A DNA stretch of 64,000 nucleotides from positions 54,012-118,011 of the forward strand of contig CAZPGY010000007.1 of assembly GCA_964586655.1 (NCBI GenBank). Direction: 5' to 3'. The notes beneath the pieces are model-generated. The model was not told the origin of the DNA. It worked only from the letters and a program-made list of their open reading frames with translations, and made no database searches. Positions 62,396 to 64,000 of this stretch are shown in pieces (positions within the stretch are counted from its first letter, which is position 1; every line of letters begins with the position of its first letter). The translations under genes were made by a program, and so were the position numbers. The stretch is from JAJYSO01 sp964586655. Its GTDB lineage: Bacteria > Bacteroidota > Bacteroidia > Flavobacteriales > Flavobacteriaceae.

Positions 62396-63736
62396 ATGAA
62401 AAAGTATATATATTTTATCGTCATAGCCGCCGGACTGTTGTGTGCTGGGAACCTGCATGCTCAAGTGGGAATTGGAACGCATCAGCCTGAAAAATCTGCG
62501 GCTTTAGAAATCAGATCACAACACCGCGGATTGTTGATTCCGCAGTTTCAAATTGATAGCGCAACACACAAAAGTATGATTGCCGAGGAGCCGGCCAATG
62601 CTTTGTTGGTTTATAATACCGGAGGAGCAAATCTTCCCGAAGGATTTTATGCTTGGCGTAAAACAGGGGCTAATACAGGTTTTTGGGCTTCTATCATTGC
62701 CCCGGGAAATAAGGTAGGACAGGTGTTGATGACCCAAGTGCGCGATGGAGATACCACCGCAGTATGGATGGATCCACTTGGATTTGTCAAAATAGGCGGA
62801 AGTAATGGAATTGCAGTAACTCGCATAAATAGCGATAGCTTGGTCATCCAGTTGGGCGGACTGTTGGTGAAAAACACAAGTATTGATGTGAATGGAAATA
62901 CCTTTAGTATCAAAGGCTTGGATAGCGTAGCTACCGACAGTATTAGTGGAATTGTAGTTTTAAAAAATGATAGTGTTCTCGGTAGAATAAGTCCCAATCA
63001 ATTGTTTGTTAGTGGTTTAGTTGCTGATAATGGTGTCCATATTACAGCCGATACCCTGCGATTAGGGGGGAAACTGACCGAAGACACCCATATTAATGCA
63101 GCTGATTATGGTTTATATCTTGACAGTTTAGGAGCCATCCAGCGAAGGCAAATAAGTAAAATATTGGTGCAAGATAGTGTAGGGGCAACAAGAACAGTGG
63201 CTATAGATTCTCTGTTTGTTGGAAATACTTTTGCCGAAAATGGTTTGCACATGAGAGCCGGTGCCGTAGTTTTGGGAGGAACACTGGATACAGCGACAAC
63301 TATCAATACCAATGCTACTCATGTTTTAGCGATTAAAGGTTTGCAAGACGCCTCTGCTCCAAATAAAATACTTGTTGTGGATACCGCTTCTGTTTTAAGG
63401 GTTATAACCCGATCACTTTATACGGATGTGAATGCTGCTTACGACATCGACACAGATTTGGCCAACTACTCTCCCTATGTTCAAGAAATTTATATCACAG
63501 TACCTATAAGTGCTTTGAGTAGCGGTGATGTAGATATAACCTTACCGGATCCAACCGATGCGGAGGGGCAGGAAATAAATATCAAAATCACGGCAACAGC
63601 AACTGATCCCAGTGATGCTTTAAATTATGTGAATATTAAAGATGGCGGTACAGTTATCACCTATGGAGCTATGGCTTTTCAATCTTGGGTTTTAAAATCT
63701 AATGGAACAGCCTGGCAGGTGTTGGCTACTAATTGA
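62396..63736 (+). CDS. Secreted repeat-containing surface protein, second of the pair
   Basis: A 446-residue exported protein with a signal peptide ending NLHAQ, then VGIGTHQPEKSAALEIRSQHRGLLIPQF, matching the neighbour at 61360. The central region has three related repeats of about 70 residues that start LGGLLVKNTSIDVNG, LGGKLTEDTHINAAD and LGGTLDTATTINTNA (near residues 155, 227 and 297), each followed by an L(x)IKGL- or LYLDSL-type strand. The C-terminus again ends with a TLPDPTDAEGQ and WVLKSNGTAWQVL segment like the upstream protein. It is probably a fibrous surface protein. The two genes are a duplicated pair. Confidence 0.7.
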   Translation: MKKYIYFIVIAAGLLCAGNLHAQVGIGTHQPEKSAALEIRSQHRGLLIPQFQIDSATHKSMIAEEPANALLVYNTGGANLPEGFYAWRKTGANTGFWASIIAPGNKVGQVLMTQVRDGDTTAVWMDPLGFVKIGGSNGIAVTRINSDSLVIQLGGLLVKNTSIDVNGNTFSIKGLDSVATDSISGIVVLKNDSVLGRISPNQLFVSGLVADNGVHITADTLRLGGKLTEDTHINAADYGLYLDSLGAIQRRQISKILVQDSVGATRTVAIDSLFVGNTFAENGLHMRAGAVVLGGTLDTATTINTNATHVLAIKGLQDASAPNKILVVDTASVLRVITRSLYTDVNAAYDIDTDLANYSPYVQEIYITVPISALSSGDVDITLPDPTDAEGQEINIKITATATDPSDALNYVNIKDGGTVITYGAMAFQSWVLKSNGTAWQVLATN

Positions 63737-64000
63737 ACGACAATAGTTGAGGATTCTATGCGGAATCTGTATTGTTATTTACGGATTGGAATCTGCCTAA
63801 TGCTGTACAAAGGCTCGTCCGAGAAAAAGAACTTGATGATTCAGAAGCCGAAATTTAAAAATGGAGAAGTGATTCTGTGAATTATTCATTTCCATTTTTT
63901 TTCTATCAATATCTTTCTGTTCATCAGTCATTTATGCGGGTGTAGAAAAAATAACAAAATAATTTTCAAAAAACCACTTGCGGTAAAGAATAAAGGTCAT
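63737..64000. other. Right-edge spacer, nothing recognised
   Basis: A short plus-strand frame ending DDSEAEI near 63856 is too short to call. The window ends before any further gene is seen. Confidence 0.4.

Overview
The window is an AT-rich bacterial chromosome segment from the Bacteroidota, most likely class Flavobacteriia. Supporting signs are the gliding genes gldF and gldG, a fused ResB/CcsA cytochrome c biogenesis protein, a GAPDH with a long N-terminal extension, the DUF2723, DUF3667, DUF4199 and DUF2807 families, scarce Shine-Dalgarno sites, and several promoters of the form TTG-N19..21-TAnnTTTG. Most genes are chromosomal housekeeping or conserved flavobacterial genes. No prophage, intact insertion sequence or CRISPR array was seen. 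The accessory signal lies mainly between the genes, in miniature repeats and broken genes.

Layout. 0-2.4 kb: two membrane proteins, then a repeat-bearing spacer. 2.4-7.8 kb: a CoA ligase, a GMC alcohol dehydrogenase and an aldehyde dehydrogenase on the minus strand, with a divergent AraC regulator; together they could convert an alcohol to an acyl-CoA. 8.2-10.8 kb: a DUF4143 ATPase, then a tRNA-Pro/tRNA-Ser locus littered with partial tRNA-Pro copies and a small GIY-YIG gene. 10.9-14.2 kb: CcsBA. 14.5-18.3 kb: a PadR-PspC-PepSY-DUF2807 envelope cluster read leftward and interrupted by miniature elements. 18.7-25.6 kb: M1 peptidase, MFS transporter, a repeat block, and a DUF2723 membrane protein. 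25.7-30.4 kb: tRNA-Gln, a truncated second DUF4143 ATPase, a previously unmarked 38-residue membrane protein, a miniature element, a copper P-type ATPase and its HMA-AraC regulator. 30.7-36.4 kb: a cell-surface protein, a haem-binding protein, hutH, a DedA protein and a dicarboxylate symporter. 36.5-43.8 kb: purC-phoH, a SAM-hydrolase-family protein, gldFG, a sulfotransferase-like protein and a class IV aminotransferase. 44-50.5 kb: a membrane-anchored MutS-like ATPase, tRNA-Pro(CGG), an HtrA protease, GAPDH and a coiled-coil protein. 50.5-60.9 kb: trmD, rplS, a universal stress protein, rimP-nusA-infB, a GT2 glycosyltransferase with a DUF4199 protein, rpmE2, a nitroreductase and a DivIC/FtsB-type division protein. 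61.3-63.7 kb: two tandem secreted proteins of a shared flavobacterial surface type.

The most unusual content is a family of non-coding miniature elements with TACCAA...TTGGTA ends and 3-bp TTA/TAA target duplications. One copy (21990-22157) sits inside a longer intergenic repeat whose uninterrupted inverted copy (1950-2103) preserves the empty site. A second element type (26963-27128) has different ends but the same internal hairpin. Palindromes inside these repeats differ in sequence yet keep pairing. No clear new defence or biosynthetic system was seen; the best candidate novelties are these elements, the tRNA-Pro fragment cluster around the GIY-YIG gene, and the alcohol-to-acyl-CoA cluster with a phased AraC operator.
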